Source: Gambelia wislizenii (Eukaryota > Chordata > Lepidosauria > Squamata > Crotaphytidae). From it: a stretch of DNA of 64,000 nucleotides. Position 1 is the first letter of the stretch; every line of letters starts with the position of its first letter. Of the stretch, positions 54,446 to 64,000 are shown piece by piece. A program made the translations under genes and the position numbers. The notes beneath the pieces are model-generated. The model saw only the letters and a list, made by a program, of their open reading frames with translations, was not told the DNA's origin and ran no database searches. The stretch lies in NCBI GenBank assembly GCA_030847615.1, contig JAUMIR010000014.1:16158501-16222500 (forward strand), read 5' to 3'.

Positions 54446-54830
54446 TGCTTAGATGGTGAAAAAACTCCTCATAGAATGTGAGGTGAATAACTTTTGTCCC
54501 AATAGGGGTCCCTTGGCAATTCGACATATTGTGAAGGAGGGAGGCCAAAAACTCCAAATACTTGGAAAAGCCTTTGCAGTTTCTCTCATATTTTTTAGAA
54601 AGCTCCACAGGAAATGCACATTCCTGTTCGTCTGAACAACAATGCAATTTCTTGTGCAATACTGAGGGGGCAGCACTCTTCATCTGATTGGTCGGATGTG
54701 CGCAGGTGTGTGCTTGCTGTCAAGTGCCCAGAAGTGCTAGCAATTATGTGCTTTTGTAAACTTAAAAAAACCTGTACTGTCAAAAGTGAACATGGCCATG
54801 ATTCAAGATGGTGGCCGTGTTGTTTTGTGC
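54446..54830 (+). repeat. copy of the 6268-6934 family
   Basis: Shares ctcctcatagaat, ttttgtcccaatagggg and ggaaatgcacattcctg with that family. Ends are degraded. Confidence 0.5.
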
Positions 54831-54934
54831 AGGGGTGGGGTGGGGGGGAGAAAGGCAAATGGGACCTGGCAGCACAGCGCCCAGAGACAATGAGGAGGGC
54901 AGCCACTGCATGGAAGATGAGGTGAGCTGCCTGT

Positions 54935-55662
54935 GTCATGCCCGGTGGGTCTGATGAGGGTATGGAATCAGAGGAGGAGGAGGAGTACATGGCAGGGAAT
55001 GGCCCTATGGACCCTGGCATAGGTTTATCTACACCTGTGCCAGCAGGGAACCCTGCCAACCTAGAGGCTCATGCAGAGGAAGAGCCTGGCCCAAGTGGGC
55101 TGGCACCAGTCCCAGCAGAGAGCCCTGCCAATTCAGATAAGGATGAGGAAGAGGAGACGGACTTACCTCCACCATCATTCAGTCAACAGCGATCCCAAAA
55201 GGAAGCTCTAAGAAGATCGCTGAGGCTTTATCAGAAATACCTGCTCATCAAGGAGCTCCTGACAAAGCCTTGATTACTATATATATGCTTTGAGGAGCTA
55301 TGGAGGCTTTGTCAGAAATCAACTGATCTTCCTGGATAAAGCTTCATGTCTGATATCTCTGACTCCGTGTTCCTGTTGCCTCGATTCCAGTTGCTTTGAC
55401 TTGTGTTTAGACCTTCGACTGTTCCTGACTACCCTGCTACCTGATCCTATTGACCCACAGACTTGTTTGGCTCCATGCTGAATTCTGTAAGCCCCGACTC
55501 TTTGGATTGTCTACTGGACTAATCTTTACAAGACTGTGTTTCCATTCCTTTGTGCTAATTACCAGTTGGCTCCCTTCCCAGATTCTTGCTGTTTGTATAT
55601 AATTTGCCAGCAACTAGCTGCTTTCTTAGACAGCCTGGCCTTCACCCATCCTGGTGGTGACA
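54935..55662 (+). repeat. LTR-like repeat with a short acidic ORF
   Basis: Begins tgtcatgcccggtggg and ends cctggtggtgaca, so TGTCA...TGACA. The ORF at 54938-55273 encodes an acidic stretch (DEGMESEEEEEYMAGNGPMD) then a basic one (RRSLRLYQKYLLIKELL). No target duplication is obvious. The flanks 54868-54910 and 55945-55985 are inverted copies of each other. The class is uncertain. Confidence 0.4.
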
Positions 55663-56814
55663 GCGGCGGTGGCCTCCAATTCTGGCTGCAAAGGGATAGG
55701 AGGAGCCTCTTGGCTAGCCGCTCAGTGAAGGAAGGGGGGACGGCTTTTCGCTGCTCCAGCAGAAGTTGAGATGAAGTGGTGAAGAACCCCTCTGGCAAGC
55801 CTCTTCCTTCTCTCAGAGGCTTTCCAGAACTTTGTAGCCAGAACTGGGGGCTGCTTCCGCCATTTCTGCTGCCACCTCTGCCAGAATGGGTGAAGGCCGG
55901 GTGGCTCTCCTTCTCTTCCTTGCAGGGAACCCTGATGAGGAAATCTACCCTCCTCATCGTCTCCAGGTGCTGCGCTGCTGGGTTCCCTTCGCTTTCCTCA
56001 CCCCCATCATGCGACACTGACGTTGCTGCTATCTTGATTTGTGCCCATGTGAACATCATGGAGTCTCCATGATAGCTTTGCATACTATCATTTTTTGCCA
56101 AAACACTGTGGCGACTAAGAACACTGCTGCGAATTTCCTATAATGTGCAGCTATGTGCATTATTTCTTTTCATCTAGTCAAGCCCACAAAGTGTTCTGTT
56201 GATCTTCTCAGAAGCTGCAAAATTTCTGTACAGAAAGAAAAACCCAACAGATTTCCTTCCCACCTCATCAAAGACCTCACATGTACAACTTTTCAACAAA
56301 AGACTGAAGGTCTTCCAGAACATTTACTCCTGGAGATTAATATTCTGTTACCAAACTCATATTCCTTCTCATATTTTGGGAGTGGAAGCAGCCTTGATGA
56401 CATACGGACAGCACAGGAAGAAGAAAAAAGGGGATTTTGAAGGGCATCTAGGAACCGTGGGGATGGAACACTGTTCTTCTCCAAGGTTCCTAAAGGGCAA
56501 GGCTATGTTCTATGTAATGGCTCAATCAAAATTCAGGATACAGCTGGCTGGCAGGAGTGGGGATGTGATTTTCTGGTTAGGGAAAAAAGTAATGCTTTCA
56601 CATCCATTTTAAAAAGAATTACACAATGACAAATCAGTACTGCCAACATGTCACACAGTGAGATAGGCCGTAGATCAAGATGGAGTGTTTAAAGATTCCC
56701 ACCAAAATGTATACAATAGCCATCTTCAAATATTTGAAGGACCATCACGTATAAGATGGAACGGGCTGATTTTCTGCTGCTCCAGAGGATAGTTCCTGAA
56801 CCAGTAGATTCTAA

Positions 56815-57015
56815 GGCTGCATCTGCATTGCAAAAATAATCCAGTTTGGCACCAATAATCCAAAATGGCACCAATTTAACTACCACTGCTTTAGCCTTCT
56901 CTCTCAGGGAGTTCTGGTGCCACAGCAAACTACAAATCCCAGGATCCTATAGCACTGAGCCATGGAAGTTAAAGCAGTGTCAAAACTGGATTATTTTTGC
57001 AGTGAAGATGCAGCC
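56815..57015. mobile_element. 201-bp MITE with TAA duplication in CR1
   Basis: ggctgcatctgcattgcaaa and tgcagtgaagatgcagcc, with TAA at 56812-56814 and 57016-57018. The host is an old plus CR1 (56710-56811). Confidence 0.8.
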
Positions 57016-57019
57016 TAAA

Positions 57020-57365
57020 TTTAAGGAAAAAATGATTTCATAGAAATCAAGTGACCACAAGGGCCATCTAGTCCAATCCCCTGCCTTGCAGGAACACACA
57101 ATTAAAGCACTCCTGAAAGATGCCCACGCAACTTCTGTTTAAAGGCCTCCAAAGAAAGTCTACCACCCTTTGAGGCAGTCTGTTCCACTGTAGTACAGCT
57201 ATTGGGGTTAAAAAAACCCTTTCTTTATAATGTTTAGGTGGAATCTCTTTTCTTGTTAATTGAATCCATTGGTTCATATTCTGGTCTTTGAAGCAACAGA
57301 AAACAATCTCGCTGCATCTCCTACACAACATCTATTCAGATATTTAAAGATGGCTGGCGTCTAGA
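57020..57365 (-). repeat. older CR1 subfamily fragment
   Basis: Minus strand, with coding LCRRCSEIVFCCFKDQNMNQ in the reverse frame. Its interior end (tttaaagatggctggc) recurs at 59563-59588, after the Penelope-like and CR1 block. Confidence 0.65.
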
Positions 57366-57396
57366 TTCTAGAGCAGATCATTAAACAGACACTCTG

Positions 57397-58283
57397 TAAG
57401 CATAGGTTTTCCTTGGGTTTTTTCCAGGCTGTGAGGCCGTGTTCTGGAAGAGTTTATTTCTGACATTTCACCTGCATCTGTGGCTGGCATCTTCAGAGAA
57501 TGGTTGGGTGGGGGTGTGGAGGGTTTATATACTGTGAGTCCCTGTTGGAGAGGGTCTGTAAATGTGTGTATTTTAATGGCTAGTTCCTGTGGGGAGATAT
57601 GCAAGGAGGATTAGTGTCTGTTTGGCTATGGTCCATTGTCTGCTGGAAATCCCCCTGTCCCTGAGTGGAGTTCATTTGCATGTGTTGAGTTCTGATTTTA
57701 GTGTTTTTCAGGACTGGTAGCCAGATTTTGTTTACTTTTAGGGTTTCTTCTTTCCTGTTGAAGTTGTCCAGGTGTTTGTGGATTTCAGTAGCTTCTCTGT
57801 CCATTCTGACATGATAGTTGTTGGCCTGGTCCAGAATTTTGGTGTTTTTAAATAACATTTTGTGTCCAGGTTGGTTTATAACATGTTCTGCTACGGCTGA
57901 TTTTTCTGGCTGGCCCAGTCTGCAATGTCTCTCATGTTCCTTGATTTGTGTTTGCACACTGCATTTAGTGGTCCCCATGTAAACTTGTCCACAGCTGCAT
58001 GGTATTTGGTAAACTCCTGCGGCTATGAGACCATTAGCCAAATAGAAACTAATTCTCCTTGCATATCTCCCCACAGGAACTAGACATTCAAATATAGAAA
58101 TTTACATATCCTCTCCAACAGGGGCTCACGGTATATGACCCCACACACACCCCTGCCCAACCATTTTCTGAAGATGCAGGTGAAATGTCAGGAATAAACT
58201 CTTCTAGAACATGGCCTCACAGCCCAAAATCCCCCCACAGAAAACCTATGGATGCTGACCGTGAAAGCCTTCAACTTCATATA
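57397..58283 (-). mobile_element. Penelope-like element with inverted terminal repeats
   Basis: Left terminal repeat 57397-57600 (minus) and right terminal repeat 58078-58283 (plus) are inverted copies (ctgcatctgtggctggcatc / cttctagaacatggcctcac sense pieces). They enclose only the endonuclease end of the element. The reverse transcriptase is missing. Confidence 0.75.
57604..58077 (-). pseudogene. GIY-YIG endonuclease domain of a Penelope-like element
   Basis: The minus-strand frame contains ANGLIAAGVYQIPCSCGQVY followed by MGTTK: a GIY-type motif, the Cys-X-Cys typical of Penelope endonucleases, and a YIG-type motif changed to YMG. The catalytic Arg position reads Gln (VQTQIKEHERH). The Glu in KSAVAEHVINQPGH is kept. 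In active elements this domain nicks target DNA for retrotransposition. The Arg loss and missing polymerase suggest a dead copy. Confidence 0.8.
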
Positions 58284-58284
58284 G

Positions 58285-59552
58285 TCTGTAAGCACTTAGA
58301 AAGGAATGCTGTGATCATTAAAAATCAACATGGATTTCTCAAAAACACGTTGTGCCAGACTAATCTCATCTCTATTTTTGATAGAGTTACAAACTTGAAA
58401 GATGAAGGAGATGCAGTAGATGTAGTGTATCTGACTTCAGTAAGGCTTTTAACAAGGTCCTCCGTTATATTCTTGCAAAAAAGTTAGTAACCTGTGGGCT
58501 AGACAATGCAACTGTTAGGTGGATTTGTAATTGGTTGACTGTCTGAACCCAAAGGGTAGTCACCAACAGCTCCTCTTCATCCTGGAGAGAAGTGACCAGT
58601 GGGGTGCCACAGGGTTCTGTCCTGGGCCTAGTGCTATTCAACATCTTTATTATTTACTTGGATGAGGGAATAGAAGGTATGCTTATCCAGTTTGCAGATG
58701 ACTCCAAATTAGGAGGGGTAGCTAATACCCCAGAGGATAGGATCAGAATCCAAAATGACTTTAACAGATTAGAAAGCTTGGCCAAAACTAACAAAATGAC
58801 TTTAACAGGGAGAAATGTAGGATACCACACTTAGGCAGTAAAAATGAAATGCACAGATATAGGATGGGGTACTACATGCGAAAAGGATCTAGGAGTCTTA
58901 GTGGACCACAAGCTGAACATGAATCAGCAGTGTGATGCAGCAGCTAAAAAAACCAATGTGATTCTATGCTGCATCAACAGGAGTATAGGTTCTAGTTCAA
59001 GGGAAGTAATAGTACCACTCCATTCTGCTTTGGTCCCCTGGAATACTGTGCCCAGTTCTGGGCACCACAATTCAGAAAGGATATGGACAAGCTGGAATGT
59101 GTCTAGAAGAGGGCGATTTGGATGGTGGGTGGTCTGGAAGCCATGATGCCCTATGATGAATGGCTTTAGGGAGCTGGGCATGTTTTCTGGAGAAGAGAAG
59201 GTTGAGAGGGGACATGATAGCCATGTTTAAATATTTCAAGGGATGTCATACTGAGGAAGGAGCAAGCTTGTTTTCTGCTGCTCCAGAGACTAGGACACGG
59301 AACAATGAGGTTCAAACTACAGGAAAATAGATTACACCTAAATATTAGAAGGAACTTCCTGACAGTAAGAGCTGTTTGGAAGTGGAATACACTGCCTGGG
59401 AGTGTGGTGGAGTCTCCTTCTTTGGAGATTTTTAAACCAAGGCTGGATGGCTATCTTTCGGGAGGGATTTGATTGTATATTCCTGCAGGGCAGGGGGCTG
59501 GACTGGATGGCCTTTGTGGTTTCTTCCAACTCTGCAATTCTCTGATCTTCTA
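58285..59552 (+). pseudogene. longest CR1 LINE copy, reverse transcriptase fragment
   Basis: Contains the palm region: TSGVPQGSVLGLVLFNIFII and IQFADDSKLGG, with the FADD catalytic pair intact. Then comes the C-terminal [13 protein letters not shown] region and the non-coding end. Several frameshifts (near 58490, 58840 and 59100) break it. It is 5' truncated at about 1.27 kb and has no endonuclease domain. Confidence 0.85.
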
Positions 59553-59582
59553 CACAACATCCATTCAGATGTTTAAAGATGG

Positions 59583-59587
59583 CTGGC

Positions 59588-59621
<34 letters not shown>

Positions 59622-60075
59622 TGTTTATTTATATCCCGCCCCTCTGCGAACAATCGGGGCGGCTTACAACAATAAAATAGTTCACAGTATAGAATCATAG
59701 AATCATAGAATTGCAGAGTTGGAAGAGACCACGAGGGCCATCCAGTCCAACCCCCTACCATGCAGGAAATCTTGATCAAAGCATCCCCCGACAGATGGCC
59801 ATCCAGCCTCTGTTTAAAGACCTCCAAGGAAGGAGACCCCACCACGCTCCGAGGGAGTGCGTTCCACTGCCGAACAGCTCTTACTGTCAAAAAGTTCCTC
59901 CTCATGTTGAGGTGGAATCTCTGTTCCTGGAGCTTGCATCCATTGTTCCATGTTCTAGTCTCTGGAGTAGCAGAAAACAAGCCTGCTCCATCCTCAATGT
60001 GACACCCCTTCAAATACTTAAACAGGGCTATCATATCGCCTCTTAACCGTCTTTTTTCCAGGCTAAAACAACTCA
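59583..60075. repeat. (AAT)n, SINE-like tail and CR1(-)
   Basis: The trinucleotide run at 59589-59619 precedes ttatatcccgcccctctgcg, a SINE-like tail. 59692-60064 is a minus CR1 terminus with codons [20 protein letters not shown]. Confidence 0.75.
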
Positions 60076-60359
60076 AAATCCCTCCCCTGCTTAAAACATT
60101 ATTAAATTAATACAAATTAAAATCAGCATATAATACAATTTATTAAAAACCCTTCCGAGCGAGCAGCATCAGTTTGGAGCTCCAGAAGCAACCTCCAGAG
60201 GGGGTTCCTGAGGCCGGGGTTAGCCTCCTCTTCTCCATACCCTAAGTCATTTCCAGAAGTTACGAATGTGTAACACACTCACAGGATTCCAAACCATGCT
60301 GTGCTCAAGAGGACAAATCTACAAATATGGAGCATGGACTATTCCAGATGTCTAGCACT

Positions 60360-60520
60360 TGCCTTTTTTATAATGGTCTCTGGAGCAGCAGAGAACAAGC
60401 TGGCCTCATCTTCTACACGACATCCCTTCCAATATTTAAAGATGGCTATTTTGTCACCTCTCAGTCTTCTCTGCTCCAAGACTAATTTTGAGTAAACATT
60501 AGGAAGAACTACGGTACATG
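60360..60520 (-). repeat. older CR1 fragment
   Basis: A minus-strand remnant (ctggagcagcagagaacaag, cttcc aatatttaaagatgg). Confidence 0.55.
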
Positions 60521-61480
60521 ATGCTGTTGGAGCTCTGTTCATGCCTGGGCTGCCTTTGGACAGAAGGGAAGGTAAGTCTGATGGGGAGGATTACTGTGCT
60601 GGGACAGGGACAGGATTGGAGACTGTGGGACAGGAACACTTTTCGTGTTCCTGTCTGATAATCTCCTATGTGACCAATTATCCCAGTAGATCCCACCATA
60701 AGCTACCATGTGTACCTGGAAGATGGTAACCACTCATTAACTCTGCTAAAAGCAAGGAAAAGCATATGCATCTCTGAGCTTTTTAGCTGTATTATTTTAT
60801 TTAACATGGAACCTCAATGTTTTCCAAGTGGTGCAATGGGAGAGACACCCTCTGGAACACATTAATCAGGAAGAACAGGAGAAGGGCTTAGCTATAAAAC
60901 AAGAGTGTTGATGAGACATAAAAACGGTACACATGGAACACGGCAGACATATTAAATACCTTCTGCCATTATGTGCACACAGCTCCCAATGTTGACAGCC
61001 AGATATATTATCCTGGTCTGTCAGTGGCAAGACTTCAATATCAAGATTATTCTTACTTCAAGGTCTAATATTTTCTTTGCCATGGCTTTGATCAATATTA
61101 ACCTCTTGGGTCAATAAATCTTGGTACTAGCCTCAAGAGAAGTCATTAGCTTTCATAGAAAATGATTATTTCTCAGTTAAACTCTGCATTTAATTTTCCT
61201 GTAATCCATCTTTTTCACTTGTGCATGCAACAATTCTTCTGGGCAGCTCCTAAAAACAACAGCCTTAATAATATATATAAACACCGTCCCATTTTCTCCT
61301 CATTCCTTGATTATTATTTTTTTTAAATGATGCTTTCATTTATTTAAATTCTTTTTGGGGAAACTAAAAGCATGCTTTTGAATGGAGAGTAGAGCAGAAA
61401 ATGCTGCAAAGCAGTGAATTCCCCTGGGTTAAAAGTGGAGGTGGAACAAAGAAAGGTGTTTATCACATTTCTAAGCAGCA
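60521..61480. other. unassigned flank
   Basis: AT-rich, with no gene, RNA gene or clear repeat ends. Confidence 0.45.
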
Positions 61481-61705
61481 ATCCACACTATTCGAGAGGA
61501 GGGGGCCCCAAAATGGCAAAAACAACAGGGTAAAAGCCATAGCAGATTTTCCTGTACTTTTTCAAAAACTGTGAGGTGGGTGTGCATTTTTGCTTGTTTG
61601 GACTATTGAACAATAAACACCTCGAAGGGAAGCACAAAGCTGATTGGCTGCGCAAGAGAGGGAGCGGGGCTTGCTAGGAGGGCAAGCGGCCGCTGCCGCC
61701 ACATT

Positions 61706-62306
61706 GGGTCCATCTATACAATTTTAAAAAATCCGTTTGGAGGGTAAAAAATATGAATAGGCAGTTGTTCGTATGCATACGATCTGCCTACACGATTTTT
61801 ACCCCCCCTAAACTCCGTATGACCCCCCTTCCCCAGCGGGCTAGAGCGAGCAAGCCAAGTTTTAAATCTCCCGCCACTTTTTTTTTAATTTAAAAAGGTA
61901 CCTGCTTTGCGGACATTTGGTTTTCCCTATTTACAAAGTAAAATAATATACATATATATATAAAATTCACGGACTTACCGGACTCTCACTTAGCCGGGAA
62001 TCCAACATGGCGGGTGCTCCCAATTCCCCTCCTTGCTAGCCCCGCCCCCTCTACTTGGCCAGCCAATCAGATTACACTGCCTGTTCGTATGTGTGCGAAC
62101 AGGTCGTACAGACCACCAGCCATTTGAACGGCTGTACAGATTTTAAGCTGAGATCTGCTACTCCTTCCAAATGCCGAATCCATGTAGTTTATGGGGGATT
62201 CACTAGCCTCCCTTCTGAATGACACGTATGAATCCGAACGGCCATGTGTATGGAAGAGCGATCTTCCGAACGGCGTTCGTATTTTTTTTACCGTGTAGAT
62301 GGGCCC
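61706..62306. mobile_element. 601-bp DNA element with ATT duplication
   Basis: gggtccatctatac and gtgtagatgggccc are inverted ends, and ATT lies at 61703-61705 and 62307-62309. Internal gttcgtatg units occur in both orientations. It sits inside a diverged member of the 6268-6934 family. Confidence 0.7.
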
Positions 62307-62798
62307 ATTGGATTTTTACCTTAGTGAACGCTCGCTAAGGCGATAAAAAGGATCAATATTTTCTGTTTTGCTTTCTTGTAAAGTTGGAAAATCCCTCTAT
62401 TGTACCAGCACACTTTGGGACACCTTAGAAAAAACCCCAGTGGCAGTGAAGAACTAACGCGAGTAAATCATTCGCCACCGCCATCAGGAATGTGAAGTTT
62501 ATGGCTCCCAAGGCCAGAAAAAACGTTTGGACATGTTGCTGCTGCTGTGAGATGCCAATACTAGGAGGTATTTTGGATTTTTTTCTCCTCATGTAGATGG
62601 ACCCTAAAAGAGATTTATGTAATCAAAAAAAGAGGGGAAAACTTCATTCTTTTTGAACAAGAACCGAGCCATTTGATTAGAGGAATTAGAATTAATTTAA
62701 TAATATGAGTTTTATTCAATTACTCAATTAATCCAATCAAAGCTGCTTAGATTTGCTGATGAACTCAAACAAATATTTTTGAAGAAAATCACAGGCTT

Positions 62799-63405
62799 TG
62801 GGGATGTCTAGACAGTGAAAATACTTCTCATAGAATTCAAGGAGAATACCCTTTATCCCAACGGGATTTGCAGGAGATTCGTGGTATTCGTAAGTATTCC
62901 GGGGAGGGGAACACCAAAAATTATGTGGGAAAAGCCTTCATGGCTTTCCCTGAAGTTTTAAAAATAATGTGAGGAAATGTGCATTATTGCTTGTTAGAAC
63001 AACTGATTGGCATCACCGCACATCCTCAGAGAGGGTGGATATGGGGAGCTGATTGGTCATACATGTGCAGGGAGTGGGCTTGCTGGCAAAGAAGCAGTTG
63101 GAAGTGCCATTTTAGATCCTCGTGTTCCTGATTGTGATGTTTTTTGCTGGTCTGAGGCAACCAAATAGCCTTTTTAAGCAGAAGGTCACATTTGTGGACC
63201 TTTGCTTTACATTTAAAAAATATTTGGTGAAGTGGCAGCAATGTGTGGAGAAAAAGAAATGCTCATTTACTCAGCCGCCATCTTGATTCAAAGGCGTGTG
63301 CACTTCAAATGTGGATAGCTTTGCATATTATCATTTTTGCCAAAAGCGTGTGGAGACAAAAGAACGCTGCTGCGAATTTGCAATAATGCGTAGGAATCAG
63401 CATTG
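62799..63405 (+). repeat. copy of the 6268-6934 family
   Basis: gtctagacagtgaaaatact at the start and ctgctgcgaatttgcaataa near the end follow the same order as in 6268-6934. Confidence 0.6.
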
Positions 63406-63414
63406 TATCGTAGG

Positions 63415-63895
63415 ATCATAAAATCATAGAGATGGAAGAGACCCCAAGGGCCATCCAGTCCAACCCCCTGCCCTGCCCAATCAAAGCACTCCCGACAGAT
63501 GGCCATCCAGCTTCTGTTTAAACACCTCCAAAGGAGGAGACTCCACCACACTACAAGGCAGTGTATCCCACTTCTGAACAGCTCTTACTGTCAGGAAGGT
63601 CTTCCTAATGTTTAGGTAGAATTTCTTTTCTGTAGTTTGAGTTAATTGCTTAATGTCCTAGTCTCTGGAGCAGCAGAAAACAAGCTTGCCCCATCCTCAG
63701 TATGGCATCCCTTCAAATATTTAAACATGGCTATCATGTCCCCTCTCAACCTTCTCTTCTCCAGGCTAAACATGCCCAGCTCCCTAAGCCGCTCCTCATG
63801 GGGCATCATGGCTTCCAGACCTCCCACCATTTTGGTCGCCCTCCTCTGGACACGTTCCAGCACCTCAATATCCTTCTTGAATTGTGGTGCCAAGA
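63415..63895 (-). repeat. CR1 LINE 3' end
   Basis: Minus-strand terminus and coding ([40 protein letters not shown]) to a point just upstream of the QFKKDIE codons. Confidence 0.85.
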
Positions 63896-64000
63896 ATATC
63901 CTCTTGTCTAGTAGACAAGCCTTTGGTTTTAATTCATGCATTGTTTATTTATGAAATAGTAGCCTAATTTTCTCTGCAAAGTACAAATAATTTGAAGCCT

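Noticed and set aside
54938..55273. Small host gene
   Set aside because: It begins within an LTR-like repeat and has no splice or conservation support, so it was kept only as part of the repeat.
55776..56072. Coding region with GC-rich flanks
   Set aside because: Both strands are open, and parts are inverted copies of 54868-54910 and of the 6268-type family.

Overview
This is eukaryotic nuclear DNA with vertebrate features. It is repeat-dense, has low coding density and has GT-AG introns. The repeats point to a squamate reptile, most likely an iguanian-type lizard. There are dozens of 3' ends of CR1 LINEs, tRNA-derived SINEs that look like the Sauria SINE, a 5S-rRNA-derived SINE, a Penelope-type GIY-YIG endonuclease, and many short inverted-repeat DNA transposons. 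The species cannot be fixed from the sequence alone.

One protein-coding gene is well supported, on the + strand. Seven exons (4077-4174, 16829-16977, 17891-18078, 20244-20331, 24068-24342, 40881-41035, 48268-49838) have good splice sites and join with matching phases into 840 codons ending in a stop at 49836-49838. The centre encodes a charged coiled coil that resembles the CEP350 family of centrosome proteins. It is diverged enough that I favour the paralogue CCDC187 over CEP350 itself. A 41-nt microexon at 2074-2114 may precede the first exon. The 5' end of the gene lies upstream of the window. The last exon holds more than 500 acidic, Ser/Pro-rich codons, followed by a repeat-containing 3' region with AATAAA signals near 52.9-53.1 kb.

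Everything else is intron or intergenic DNA filled with mobile elements. 1-744: LINE on the minus strand. 4.2-5.7 kb: foldback element. 7.2-8.0 kb: GC-rich TA-flanked element. 8.7-13 kb: CR1, 5S-SINE and a short Tigger-like element. 14.4-15.9 kb: LINE reverse transcriptase plus SINE. 17.1-17.6 kb: long inverted repeat. 22.8-24.0 kb: CR1/MITE/CR1 nest. 25.0-25.9 kb: hAT-like element. 31.3-32.2 kb: MITEs with a solo-LTR-like insert. 37.2-39.5 kb: several insertions nested in one CR1. 41.8-43.4 kb: a SINE split by a palindrome-rich transposon. 44-47 kb: SINE tandem, MITEs and a perfect-hairpin MITE. 51.7-52.1 and 57.4-58.3 kb: Penelope-like inverted terminal repeats. 58.3-59.6 kb: the longest CR1. 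61.7-62.3 kb: a MITE with a 3-bp target duplication.

I see no CRISPR array, operon, infectious virus or toxin gene. The most informative structures are the nested insertions with readable target-site duplications and a group of inverted-repeat elements with 3-bp target duplications. The evidence does not amount to a new biological system.
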